In this document: piece by piece, positions 1-5,490 of the stretch
How the letters are laid out: the number at the start of each line of letters is the position of its first letter
How positions within the stretch are numbered: the first letter of the stretch is position 1
Source: Candidatus Binatia bacterium
Lineage (GTDB): Bacteria; Desulfobacterota_B; Binatia; UBA9968
NCBI GenBank assembly: GCA_025922795.1
Contig: JAICHC010000203.1
Span: 1 to 5,904, forward strand
Length of the DNA: 5,904 bases
Reading direction: 5' to 3'
Notes under the pieces: generated by a model
Database searches by the model: none
Told to the model about the DNA's origin: nothing
The model's input: the letters and a program-made list of their open reading frames with translations, nothing else
Made by a program: the position numbers and the translations under genes

Positions 1-163
1 AATTTACCAGCCCGCTGTGCAATGCGAAAATCAACAAGACGCTGAACAGCAGCAACTTGCGCGACCAGGAGCGGTGCCAGAACATCAGCACGCCTAGCAG
101 CAGGAGCGCCCACAGTGTCGGCGGAAGCAGCAAGGCTTTGAGAAATTGCTTCAGGACGAACAT
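1..163 (-). CDS. ElyC/SanA/YdcF-type (DUF218) membrane protein, N-terminal fragment
   Basis: The first 54 residues of a protein that runs off the left edge. It starts MFVLKQFLKALLLPPTLWAL, with the ATG complement at 161-163. Two hydrophobic stretches, about residues 8-29 and 37-52, are separated by a short basic segment (HRSWSRK). A short basic start, a proline pair (LLLPPTLW), a first membrane helix, a positive turn and a second helix ending near the edge is the N-terminal layout of the ElyC/YdcF DUF218 family. In that family the catalytic-like domain follows the membrane anchor, and ElyC is linked to envelope carbon metabolism. The DUF218 domain itself is outside the window, so the call rests on the anchor alone. 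No clear Shine-Dalgarno precedes the ATG. It lies 96 nt downstream of the isomerase gene on the same strand and may be read through from it. Confidence 0.6.
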   Translation of the reverse strand, partial: MFVLKQFLKALLLPPTLWALLLLGVLMFWHRSWSRKLLLFSVLLIFALHSGLVN

Positions 164-186
164 GGATTTGCGAAAGTTTATATTTT

Positions 187-246
187 CAAATTTCTAATTT
201 CTGGTTGACCTGCCGGGCGGGCTCCAAACGTGAAACTAGAAACCAG
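187..246. repeat. Inverted arrays of short degenerate repeats in the 164-259 spacer
   Basis: The spacer holds a run of TTTCAAATTT / CTAATTTCTGG units (187-206) and, after a GC-rich loop, inverted units of GAAACTAGAAACCAG type (232-257). Positions 187-201 can pair with 232-246. On the minus-strand transcript 14 of 15 positions pair if three G-U wobbles are allowed. No T-tract follows, so it is not a classic terminator. It resembles the hairpin at 937-1000 in design but not in sequence. It may be a decayed intergenic repeat or simply low-complexity spacer. Confidence 0.4.
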
Positions 247-259
247 TAACTCGAAACTT

Positions 260-904
260 TCACTCCGCATCGGGCTGTTTTTCGGGGGCGGCGTTTGAGA
301 AGGCGGGGAGCGCGATGCAGTTTTTCTCGATTGCCAAAATCACGGGATATTTCGAGAGGTCGCAGCCGTAGCGGCGGGCGTTGCCGAGCTGCGGTACCAG
401 GCAGATATCGGCGACGTTCGGCGTGTCGCCATAGCAAAATGTGCCGCGCTTGGGCTGGGAAGCAATCGTCTGCTCCAGCGCCGATAGGCCGAGATCAATC
501 CAATGTTGTGCCCAGCGGCTGACTTGCTCGTCACTCTGACGGTATTCTTTTTTGACGTGGTTGAGCACGCGCAGATTCTGAATCGGATGGACTTCGCAGG
601 CGATGATCATGGCCATGCTGCGCACCAGGGCCTTGTCCGCCGGATCGCTCGGCAGCAGCCGCGGATCGGGATATTTTTCCTCTAGGTACTCGATGATCGC
701 GAGCGATTGCGTGAGAATTCTGCCATTGTCTTCCAACGCCGGAACAAGTGCTTGCGGATTGATCGCTTTATAGGCGGCCGCCAGGTGCTCGCCGCCGCCA
801 CGGCGCAGGTGAATCGGCGCCTGTTCGTAGCTGAGCCCCTTGAGATTAAGTGCGATGCGAACGCGGTAAGACGCCGAGCTGCGGAAAAAAGTGTAGAGCT
901 TCAT
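260..904 (-). CDS. maiA: Maleylacetoacetate isomerase / zeta-class glutathione S-transferase
   Basis: A 214-residue cytosolic enzyme, the usual length for this family. The family performs glutathione-dependent cis-trans isomerisation of maleylacetoacetate to fumarylacetoacetate in tyrosine and homogentisate breakdown; relatives act on maleylpyruvate in the gentisate route. The N-terminal thioredoxin-like domain has the zeta motif SSASYRVRIAL (residues 9-19), with Ala where many members have Cys. It is followed by NPQALVP (49-55) with the cis-Pro, and QS (66-67), which binds the glutamyl end of glutathione. The helical C-terminal domain has GDTPNVADICLVPQ (159-172), the zeta-class folding motif. 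An in-frame GTG lies 32 codons upstream, but those codons read through the hairpin at 937-1000, so the ATG at 904 is chosen. A weak GAGGTG precedes it. No fumarylacetoacetase or dioxygenase is visible nearby, so the exact substrate is unproven. Confidence 0.88.
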   Translation of the reverse strand: MKLYTFFRSSASYRVRIALNLKGLSYEQAPIHLRRGGGEHLAAAYKAINPQALVPALEDNGRILTQSLAIIEYLEEKYPDPRLLPSDPADKALVRSMAMIIACEVHPIQNLRVLNHVKKEYRQSDEQVSRWAQHWIDLGLSALEQTIASQPKRGTFCYGDTPNVADICLVPQLGNARRYGCDLSKYPVILAIEKNCIALPAFSNAAPEKQPDAE

Positions 905-936
905 GAGGGAGGCACCTCTAAAAAAGTCCGATTGGA

Positions 937-1000
937 GTGATGGAGTGTTGGAGTATTGGGTCTGGAGTTCCAGCCCTTCACTACTCCAGTACTCCATCAC
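937..1000. repeat. 64-nt near-perfect hairpin built from TGGAGT repeats
   Basis: Positions 937-958 pair with 979-1000: 19 of 22 are Watson-Crick and two more are G-U wobbles on the plus-strand RNA. The stem continues with GGG (958-960) against CCC (974-976) and CTGGA (962-966) against TCCAG (969-973). Each arm is made of direct repeats of ATGGAGT / TTGGAGTA. On the transcribed minus strand the hairpin is followed 11 nt later by six T (920-925) and then by the isomerase start codon at 904. The spacing is too long for a textbook terminator. It could attenuate the isomerase, protect mRNA ends, or be a genomic interspersed palindrome. Confidence 0.65.
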
Positions 1001-1007
1001 CGCAATA

Positions 1008-1192
1008 TTACTGAAAGAAAATCTTCCTGTACTTTTTTCGTTTGTCGGCGAATCCTTGGGTGTCGAGCTCGTCCATCTCGACGATTTTAGTTTGTCGGCG
1101 TCGGAGTAGAAAGAGTGCTCTCATGCGCATCCTTCGTAGGATATAAAGAATGAGGAATAAAGGATGAATTCGAGAGGGCCCAGAATCAGCAT
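1008..1192 (-). pseudogene. Small single-pass membrane protein, apparently frameshifted
   Basis: Two overlapping frames together make one plausible 61-residue protein. The frame from the ATG at 1190-1192 begins MLILGPLEFIL and stops early, after 23 codons. The adjacent frame continues the hydrophobic run (LFLILYILRRMRMRALFLLR) and then a charged tail (TKIVEMDELDTQGFADKRKK) to TAA at 1008-1010. Restoring a single T in the CTTTATT stretch near 1160 joins them; observed length is 185 nt and 186 nt is expected. The result is a membrane helix at about residues 2-19, a basic stop-transfer segment, and an acidic then basic cytoplasmic tail. AGAGGAT lies 9-11 nt upstream of the ATG. The gene starts 39 nt after the BNR gene. 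The gap could be a sequencing error, a real mutation or frameshifting. Alternatively there are two coupled peptides (23 and 38 aa) overlapping by ATGA, the second preceded by AAGGA. I do not recognise the family. Confidence 0.45.
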
Positions 1193-1231
1193 GGTCGGTT
1201 AATCCTCTATCTTTTGCCGTTATTTTTTTTC

Positions 1232-2200
1232 TTACGCTCCTAATTCGACGGAGGTGACGAACGGCAGTCCGCTGACAACTTCGCGCGCGCCGGAGTCGTC
1301 GATGAGCAGTAAGCTGCCGTCCGAAGTGCCGCCGATCATGCGGCTGCCGTCGGGTGTGGGGCATATATGCATGACCCCGCCTCTCAGATGGTCGGTCATT
1401 TTTTCCCAACTCGCGCCCTTGTCGCCGCTGCGGAATATGGCGGCGTCGGCGCCTTCTTCGCGGATCCACATATTCGGCCGTCCCATCGCGCAGCCGAGAT
1501 AGACCACGCCGTTTTTGTCTTCGGCCACGGCGGTGCCGTAATCATGAGTTTTCGGCGAAATATCTTCCCAATGTCCAGCGCGGTCCAAGCTCCGAAAACA
1601 CGCTTCGCCGCAGGCGAGGTAAACCATGCCCGGATTCGCTTCGCTGGCGAGCACCTCGTGAATGTCCATGTCCGTCAAACCTTCATTGGCCGGCTTCCAG
1701 GTATAGCCGCTGTCGTCGCTGAGCAGCATGCCGCCTACTTCGATGCCGGCATAGAGCCGTTGTGGCGCCGCCGGATCGAACGTCAGATAACGCGTGCGCG
1801 ACTGGAGCTCCGGGCTCGGCGGAAATTTCGCGCCAGCGCTATGCTGGCGCACGCCTTCCAATTCCTCCCAGCCGCCGTTCTTGCTGCGGTAGACGGCGGA
1901 GGGAATGGTGCCCACCATCACACCGCCGTTTAGCGCCAGTGCCGAGAACAGCATCATCTTCGGCGTATTGGGTTCGGCGCGCTTCCAGCGCGCGCCGCCG
2001 TTCTCGCTGAAAAAAAGCCCGGAGTGTTCACTGCCGGCATAGACCTTTTGCGGATTTGCGGGATCGACCGACATGCAGGTCAGCGTCCAATAGGTCAGGT
2101 CACGTTTGGTTTGGCGGAATTCTTTGCCCTGTTGTTCGAAACGGTACCAACCCGAAAAAGTGGCGACGTGGAGCGCCTTCTTACCATTGTTTTCACTCAT
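1232..2200 (-). CDS. Cytoplasmic BNR/Asp-box beta-propeller protein (sialidase-like fold)
   Basis: A 322-residue protein with at least five Asp boxes (S-x-D/N-x-G-x-x-W): SENGGARW (65-72), a short SKNGGW (106-111), SDDSGYTW (161-168), SLDRAGHW (204-211) and SGDKGASW (258-265), with a remnant DDSG near 301. Each sits in a strand pattern containing VYAG, LYAG or VYLG, the mark of VPS10/sialidase-type propellers. There is no signal peptide, so it is probably cytosolic. No arginine triad or other sialidase catalytic residues can be recognised, so a glycosidase role is not supported. A scaffold, sensor or uncharacterised enzyme is equally possible. Annotation pipelines often name such proteins 'glycosyl hydrolase' or 'exo-alpha-sialidase'. 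An ATG six codons earlier (2218) exists, but AAAGGAG at 2207-2213 is ideally spaced for 2200. It lies 85 nt after the isochorismatase gene. Confidence 0.8.
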   Translation of the reverse strand: MSENNGKKALHVATFSGWYRFEQQGKEFRQTKRDLTYWTLTCMSVDPANPQKVYAGSEHSGLFFSENGGARWKRAEPNTPKMMLFSALALNGGVMVGTIPSAVYRSKNGGWEELEGVRQHSAGAKFPPSPELQSRTRYLTFDPAAPQRLYAGIEVGGMLLSDDSGYTWKPANEGLTDMDIHEVLASEANPGMVYLACGEACFRSLDRAGHWEDISPKTHDYGTAVAEDKNGVVYLGCAMGRPNMWIREEGADAAIFRSGDKGASWEKMTDHLRGGVMHICPTPDGSRMIGGTSDGSLLLIDDSGAREVVSGLPFVTSVELGA

Positions 2201-2206
2201 GGCTTT

Positions 2207-2213
2207 CTCCTTT
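2207..2213 (-). promoter_or_regulatory. Ribosome binding site fixing the BNR-protein start
   Basis: AAAGGAG on the minus strand, 6 nt before the ATG at 2198-2200. The alternative ATG at 2216-2218 lies upstream of this site and has no comparable sequence, so the shorter start is preferred. Confidence 0.7.
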
Positions 2214-2285
2214 GGCATGCGAAAGTTGCCACATCTTTAACGCGTTCGGGGCGTGACGCGCAAGCCGCCGCAGGTGCGGAAAACG

Positions 2286-2918
2286 TTAGCTGCGCCAGAT
2301 AGCGATCAGCTCTTTCGAGTCGACGACGTCGGCGAAGCGCTCGATGCGTTTGAGCGCGGCGTTGTGGCCCTCCTCCGTGTAGGTGCCGACGCAGTCGCGC
2401 ACGACGACCATGAGGTGCCCGCGGTTGTGGCCGTCGCGCACCGTCATCTCGACTCCGCCGTCCGTAGTGCAGCCGATCATCACGACCGTGGTCGCGCGGC
2501 GGTTATGCATGATCGTTTCGAATTCATTGCCGATAAACATGCTCGGCCGCCGCTTGTCGATTACGACGTCGTCCGGGCCGGGCCTGAAAGGCTCCATCAA
2601 GTTCCAACCGAAGCTTCCATGCAACCGGCGTGGTTTGAGCTGGCTCGGGTGATCGACTTTCTGGTCTCTCATGGCGCGGCGAATCCATGTCGCCGCCTCA
2701 TCCTTCCACAGGAATGGAGTCTGGCGCGTGTATATCGTCTTGAGACCCGCTTTAGCTGCCGCATCGATCAGCGGCGGGGCGTTACGAATCAACCCGTCTT
2801 TATTGAACGAGCCGCCGGCTTGGTCGTTCTGCATGTCCCAAACCAAAAAAATCGTGCGCTTGGGATCGACGATCTCATGCAACTCGTTGGGACTCTGTCT
2901 GGCCTCAAATTCGAACAT
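2286..2918 (-). CDS. Isochorismatase-family cysteine hydrolase
   Basis: A 210-residue cytosolic hydrolase. The catalytic triad of the family is complete: Asp28 in FLVWDMQNDQAGG, Lys122 in VIDKRRPSMF, and Cys150 in VVMIGCTTDGGVEMTVRD. The cis-peptide before the Cys loop and the following helix match the family. Members cleave isochorismate, nicotinamide, N-carbamoyl amides, biuret, ureidoacrylate or related amides and enol ethers. Sequence reading alone cannot choose among these. It is not fused to an aryl-carrier domain, so a siderophore EntB/DhbB role is unlikely. An in-frame start at 3011 would overlap the DUF3500 stop, but AGGAGG at 2923-2928 points to the ATG at 2918. It lies 89 nt after the DUF3500 gene, with a stem-loop in between. 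A role in catabolism of an amide or aromatic compound is inferred from context. Confidence 0.87.
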   Translation of the reverse strand: MFEFEARQSPNELHEIVDPKRTIFLVWDMQNDQAGGSFNKDGLIRNAPPLIDAAAKAGLKTIYTRQTPFLWKDEAATWIRRAMRDQKVDHPSQLKPRRLHGSFGWNLMEPFRPGPDDVVIDKRRPSMFIGNEFETIMHNRRATTVVMIGCTTDGGVEMTVRDGHNRGHLMVVVRDCVGTYTEEGHNAALKRIERFADVVDSKELIAIWRS

Positions 2919-2922
2919 AGCG

Positions 2923-2928
2923 CCTCCT
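2923..2928 (-). promoter_or_regulatory. Strong ribosome binding site of the isochorismatase-like gene
   Basis: A full AGGAGG on the minus strand, 4 nt before the ATG at 2916-2918. It decides the start against the longer in-frame start at 3011. Confidence 0.8.
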
Positions 2929-2935
2929 ATTTTTT

Positions 2936-2958
2936 GCAGCGGTTTAAAAACGCGCTGC
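2936..2958 (-). promoter_or_regulatory. Stem-loop in the leader of the isochorismatase-like gene
   Basis: GCAGCG (2936-2941) pairs with CGCTGC (2953-2958), and GTT (2942-2944) pairs with AAC (2949-2951), with one bulged base at 2952 and a 4-nt loop. On the minus-strand mRNA it is followed directly by A6, then TAGGAGG. There is no U-tract, so it is not a minus-strand terminator. A stable stem 7 nt upstream of the Shine-Dalgarno could mark an mRNA processing or stabilising site and set separate expression of the downstream gene. Confidence 0.5.
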
Positions 2959-3007
2959 GGAAGTTGGTTATTTGGCTTGCCCAGCGCGTGATGCCGGATA
3001 CGAGCGA

Positions 3008-4192
3008 TCAACTTCGCGGAGCGTGATGGCCGTATTGGTAATGCTGGCGCAAGAGATCTTTGCCGTAGTCGTTGCCGTTCGGCGTGCGCACGATTACGTG
3101 GATGTGGTCTTTGTACGGCTTGGTTCGTTCCCGGAACGCGATACCGCGCTGGTGATCGAATTCGATGATGATCACGGGGCTCTGAACGCGGTAATAAAAC
3201 GTGCTGTCGTCTGCCATCCCGCCCATCCAGCAGAAGTAGGTCTCCTGCAGATGGCGCTTCACTTGGTCCATCTTGAGTCGAGCGTGACCGGCGCTCATGC
3301 GCCCAACGTGATACTCGACGAGCTGAAGCAAGAGATCGTGTTGTGTGTTCGACAGCTCGTCATAGCGGATGCCGGCGTAGTTAAGCTCCAAGTTGTCACG
3401 AAATGCCGTGGTAAAATCCTCACCCGAAGTTTCGGGCGCAATAATCGTCTTGGCGTGCTGTGCTTGAGAAAGCGCGCGGATCAACGCTAGTCCATGATCT
3501 TCGTCGGCTTGGAAGACCCGTCGGCCGGCGTATTTCCCGACCCTCGCGTGCACCGGCTCGGCTCCCAAGAACGTCGGCGTCATCACCACCTGATCCCCGA
3601 GCACGAAATAGTTGATGATCAAATGGTGCCCGTCCCATTGCCAGCCCCATGGCTCGCTCGCCGAGGGCGTGCCCATGATGCTCAGCCAGTACAGATCTTC
3701 GCCGTATTCATCGAGCCGGCCGGTCATTTCCTGCACCGTCTCGTTCAAGTGCATGATGTCGAGCGCCTCCTCGAAGCCTTTCCTGCTGAGGCTCTCGCTC
3801 AGAAGCGCAAAGGCGCAATCGCGCTGATGATCGGTCATCTCGAACAAAGCCGTGCCGTGGCGCATGAGCGTAGGATGGATGTTGCTCCACTTACGCCACT
3901 GATCCGTATCGATGGGAAAAACAGTCTTGCTCCGTTGCTCGGCGGTGAGCGCACTCACGAACGCCTCCGCCGCCTCGCGGACCGACTGTGTCGAGACGCC
4001 GGTCTTCTGGATGCTGAACAGGCCTGGAATGACTTGGCCGTCGCTGGTGATGCCTTTGAATGGCTCGGCCGCCGCGGCGAGAGATTTCTCCACGTAATTC
4101 GGAGGGCCGCCCTTGGTGAAGAGTGGACGATCGGGGCCTCGTGCGGCGGCGGTTTCAGACAAACTGCGGGTGCGCGGATCGTTGTCACTCAT
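3008..4192 (-). CDS. DUF3500 family protein
   Basis: A 394-residue protein, full length for the DUF3500 family, whose biochemical function is not established as far as I know. The conserved landmarks are visible: WSNIHP (102-107); GFEEALDIMHLNE (139-151); YWLSIMGTPSASEPWGWQWD (168-187) followed by GHHLIINYFVLGDQVVMTPTFLGAEP; EFDHQRGIA (344-352); and a C-terminal block HIHVIVRTPNGNDYG (363-377) ending HYQYGHH (384-390). Clustered histidines (189-190, 347, 363, 365, 384, 389-390) could form a metal or phosphate site; this is inference. There is no signal peptide or membrane helix, so it is probably cytosolic. CGGAGGA (4201-4207) lies 8 nt before the ATG. It sits 59 nt after the second ferredoxin and precedes the isochorismatase-like gene, which suggests a role in the same catabolic unit. 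Confidence 0.88.
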   Translation of the reverse strand: MSDNDPRTRSLSETAAARGPDRPLFTKGGPPNYVEKSLAAAAEPFKGITSDGQVIPGLFSIQKTGVSTQSVREAAEAFVSALTAEQRSKTVFPIDTDQWRKWSNIHPTLMRHGTALFEMTDHQRDCAFALLSESLSRKGFEEALDIMHLNETVQEMTGRLDEYGEDLYWLSIMGTPSASEPWGWQWDGHHLIINYFVLGDQVVMTPTFLGAEPVHARVGKYAGRRVFQADEDHGLALIRALSQAQHAKTIIAPETSGEDFTTAFRDNLELNYAGIRYDELSNTQHDLLLQLVEYHVGRMSAGHARLKMDQVKRHLQETYFCWMGGMADDSTFYYRVQSPVIIIEFDHQRGIAFRERTKPYKDHIHVIVRTPNGNDYGKDLLRQHYQYGHHAPRS

Positions 4193-4200
4193 GGCCGAGA

Positions 4201-4207
4201 TCCTCCG
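4201..4207 (-). promoter_or_regulatory. Ribosome binding site of the DUF3500 gene
   Basis: CGGAGGA on the minus strand, 8 nt before the ATG at 4190-4192. It supports the chosen start. Confidence 0.7.
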
Positions 4208-4251
4208 GTATTTTTGAGGCCTTCTTTTTTAGTGTGGCCGTGGAAGGGAAG

Positions 4252-4473
4252 TCAAGGAAGATTACCGGGTATTCCCGTAAGCTCGTATTCCTTGAGCGCG
4301 CCCGGCTCGGGGCAGTAAGGCAAACAGTCGCCGCAGCCGGTGCATTCGTCTTCGATCACTTCGTACATGTGATGGATATCTTGCATCTTGGGATGGACCG
4401 CGCGCTCGGGACAGACTTCGCGGCACAGGCCGCAGGCAATACATAGAGTTTCGACGATCCTAACTTTCATCAT
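4252..4473 (-). CDS. Bacterial-type 2[4Fe-4S] ferredoxin
   Basis: A 73-residue electron carrier (72 if the second ATG is used). It has two regular cluster motifs: C11-x2-C14-x2-C17-x3-C21-P and C44-x2-C47-x2-C50-x3-C54-P. The spacing is that of low-potential clostridial-type ferredoxins, with a longer linker (DIHHMYEVIEDE) between motifs. The gene begins with two ATG codons (4471-4473, 4468-4470) behind AGAGGGTGAT at 4477-4486, which matches the 16S tail well. It is cytosolic. It lies 179 nt downstream of the diiron gene and 59 nt upstream of the DUF3500 gene. A likely role is passing electrons to the diiron protein or to a partner encoded outside the window; this is inferred from position. 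Confidence 0.9.
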   Translation of the reverse strand: MMKVRIVETLCIACGLCREVCPERAVHPKMQDIHHMYEVIEDECTGCGDCLPYCPEPGALKEYELTGIPGNLP

Positions 4474-4652
4474 GAGATCACCCTCTGGAGCGGCTCCTCG
4501 CCGAGATTGCTGCTAGACTAGATTGCCTATCCCAATCGGCATTGCCGCATCCTGAAGTGGAACCCGGAAGTTTCAAAACCTCCCAGCGGTGATGTCTGGG
4601 ACACCAGTTTATTGCCGAGGTTCTGACACTCGCCGCTTGCGGGCTCGTTCGC
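4474..4652 (-). other. 179-nt structured spacer between diiron and ferredoxin genes
   Basis: No frame here reads as a convincing protein. Inverted repeats are present: GGAAGTTT/AAACCTCC (4566-4573 with 4576-4583, one G-U pair on the minus RNA), TCCCAG/CTGGGA (4581-4586 with 4596-4601), CTGG/CCAG (4596-4599 with 4604-4607) and CGGC/GCCG (4537-4540 with 4544-4547). The first two share 4581-4583 and cannot form together; the second and third also compete. This could be an attenuation-like leader of the ferredoxin gene or a remnant of a small mobile or repeated element. No flanking duplication was recognised. Confidence 0.3.
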
Positions 4653-5393
4653 TCACTGCGATCCGCCCAAGGCCCGGCTCGGCTCCGGCGCCCAGGGACG
4701 CAGGAGAAAGTCAAATACTTCCTCGATCGGTTGTTGATCCGCCGGCGTGAGCGCGTAGGCGTCAATCTGATATTTACCCTCCATGAAGTGCATCATTTCT
4801 TCGGCTTCCTGGCTGCGCAGTTGATGGCGTACCAGGTCATCGTCAATGACGCTGAGGGTCGCGGCGATGCCGAGGCAAGCCATGGACTCGTTGTAATAGT
4901 GCTGGCCGGCGCGCGCCAACGGGTGAAAGTGCGGGAACATCGCGGTCATGCCGAAGTAAGAGAGCTTGGGCTGGGTGTTGGCGCGAGGGTCGTCCATCAA
5001 TTCCTCTTCGCGTTTGATAAAGCCGCCGCGCAGGAGCACGTCGGCGTGCAGTTGGCCATGCTTCACCTCGTCCCAGATTTGCCTCGCGCGCATGCGCTGG
5101 AGATCGATATATTTCGACTGCTCGTCAACGGTCACCGAAAGAATCTGAGTTGACATTTGCTTAAGCGACATGAATGGTCCCTCGGCGGCATAGCCGGCGC
5201 GCGCGCGCACGGCCTTGTACTCTGCCGTACCTGATTTGAGATCTCGTTCGGCGAACTCGATTGCCTGGCCGACGAGCTTGTCCCACAGAGGCAGGCAGCG
5301 CTCGGTTTGCCGGAGGCGAAACTCGACTCCCGAACCGGTGAATCCGGTCGGATAAACCCATTTATCTAAGAAATTTTTGAGAATGGGATGCAT
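4653..5393 (-). CDS. Ferritin-like diiron-carboxylate protein, putative oxidase/oxygenase
   Basis: A 246-residue, mostly helical soluble protein. Two ExxH motifs, E109-V-K-H112 (in IWDEVKHGQLH) and E199-M-M-H202 (in EAEEMMHF), fall 90 residues apart. E169 (QHYYNES) lies 30 residues before the second. E71 or E91 could supply the fourth carboxylate. This E/ExxH/E/ExxH order is the ligand set of the ferritin-like superfamily, including ribonucleotide reductase R2, bacterial multicomponent monooxygenases and AurF-type oxygenases. I cannot name the subfamily. It is longer than ferritin or rubrerythrin and lacks a rubredoxin domain. Genes for 4Fe-4S ferredoxins lie on both sides (93 and 179 nt away), suggesting external electron supply for O2 activation. 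An iron-storage role is less likely given the length and neighbours. The start has only a weak AGAG upstream. The substrate is unknown. Confidence 0.78.
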   Translation of the reverse strand: MHPILKNFLDKWVYPTGFTGSGVEFRLRQTERCLPLWDKLVGQAIEFAERDLKSGTAEYKAVRARAGYAAEGPFMSLKQMSTQILSVTVDEQSKYIDLQRMRARQIWDEVKHGQLHADVLLRGGFIKREEELMDDPRANTQPKLSYFGMTAMFPHFHPLARAGQHYYNESMACLGIAATLSVIDDDLVRHQLRSQEAEEMMHFMEGKYQIDAYALTPADQQPIEEVFDFLLRPWAPEPSRALGGSQ

Positions 5394-5402
5394 GATATCT
5401 CT

Positions 5403-5490
5403 GTTCCAGACGTTCCAATAGTTCCCGTTTTCAATCGTTCAAACCGTTCACAGCCCCGCTGGTTCAAGTTTCCAGGATTCAAACGTTCAA
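5403..5490. repeat. Degenerate GTTCAA/GTTCCA short tandem array
   Basis: About nine irregular 7-10 nt units headed by GTTC[A/C]A or close variants, starting at 5403, 5412, 5421, 5437, 5446, 5462, 5468 (GTTTCCAG), 5477 (ATTCAA) and 5485. All are in the same direction on the plus strand, and a GC-rich interruption (CAGCCCCGCTG) sits near 5450-5461. The array fills the 93-nt spacer between the first ferredoxin and the diiron gene. Its last unit overlaps the ferredoxin stop codon (5487-5489). It may be a slippage-born intergenic repeat or a family of genomic spacer elements. Confidence 0.55.

Noticed and set aside
905..1000. Extended GTG start for the isomerase
   Set aside because: The extra 32 codons translate the hairpin and repeats, and the zeta-class N-terminus begins properly at the ATG at 904.
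920..1000. Intrinsic terminator before the isomerase gene
   Set aside because: The hairpin is strong, but the T6 run begins 11 nt after it and the isomerase start is only a few bases further on. It is kept as a structured repeat and not called a terminator.
1008..1469. A 153-codon minus-strand frame reaching into the BNR gene
   Set aside because: Most of it is an Arg-rich shadow of the BNR gene. Only its last 55 or so codons look real, and these are explained by the frameshifted small membrane gene.
1367..1933. A 188-codon plus-strand frame opposite the BNR gene
   Set aside because: It is Ala/Arg/His-rich and antisense to the Asp-box protein, with no independent support.
2253..3026. A 257-codon plus-strand frame opposite the isochorismatase-like gene
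   Set aside because: It is the mirror of a gene with an intact catalytic triad and shows no domain or good start of its own.
3494..4318. A long open frame (274 codons) on the plus strand opposite the DUF3500 gene
   Set aside because: It is antisense to a clearly conserved protein, has no recognisable domain, and its openness follows from codon bias in GC-rich DNA.
4478..4765. A 95-codon minus-strand frame spanning the end of the diiron gene and the spacer
   Set aside because: It is out of frame with the diiron protein, has Ser/Arg-rich composition and no recognisable motif. Its end touches the ferredoxin ribosome binding site.
5403..5490. CRISPR array
   Set aside because: Units are 7-10 nt, degenerate and contiguous, without 20-40 nt repeats or unique spacers, and there are no cas genes.
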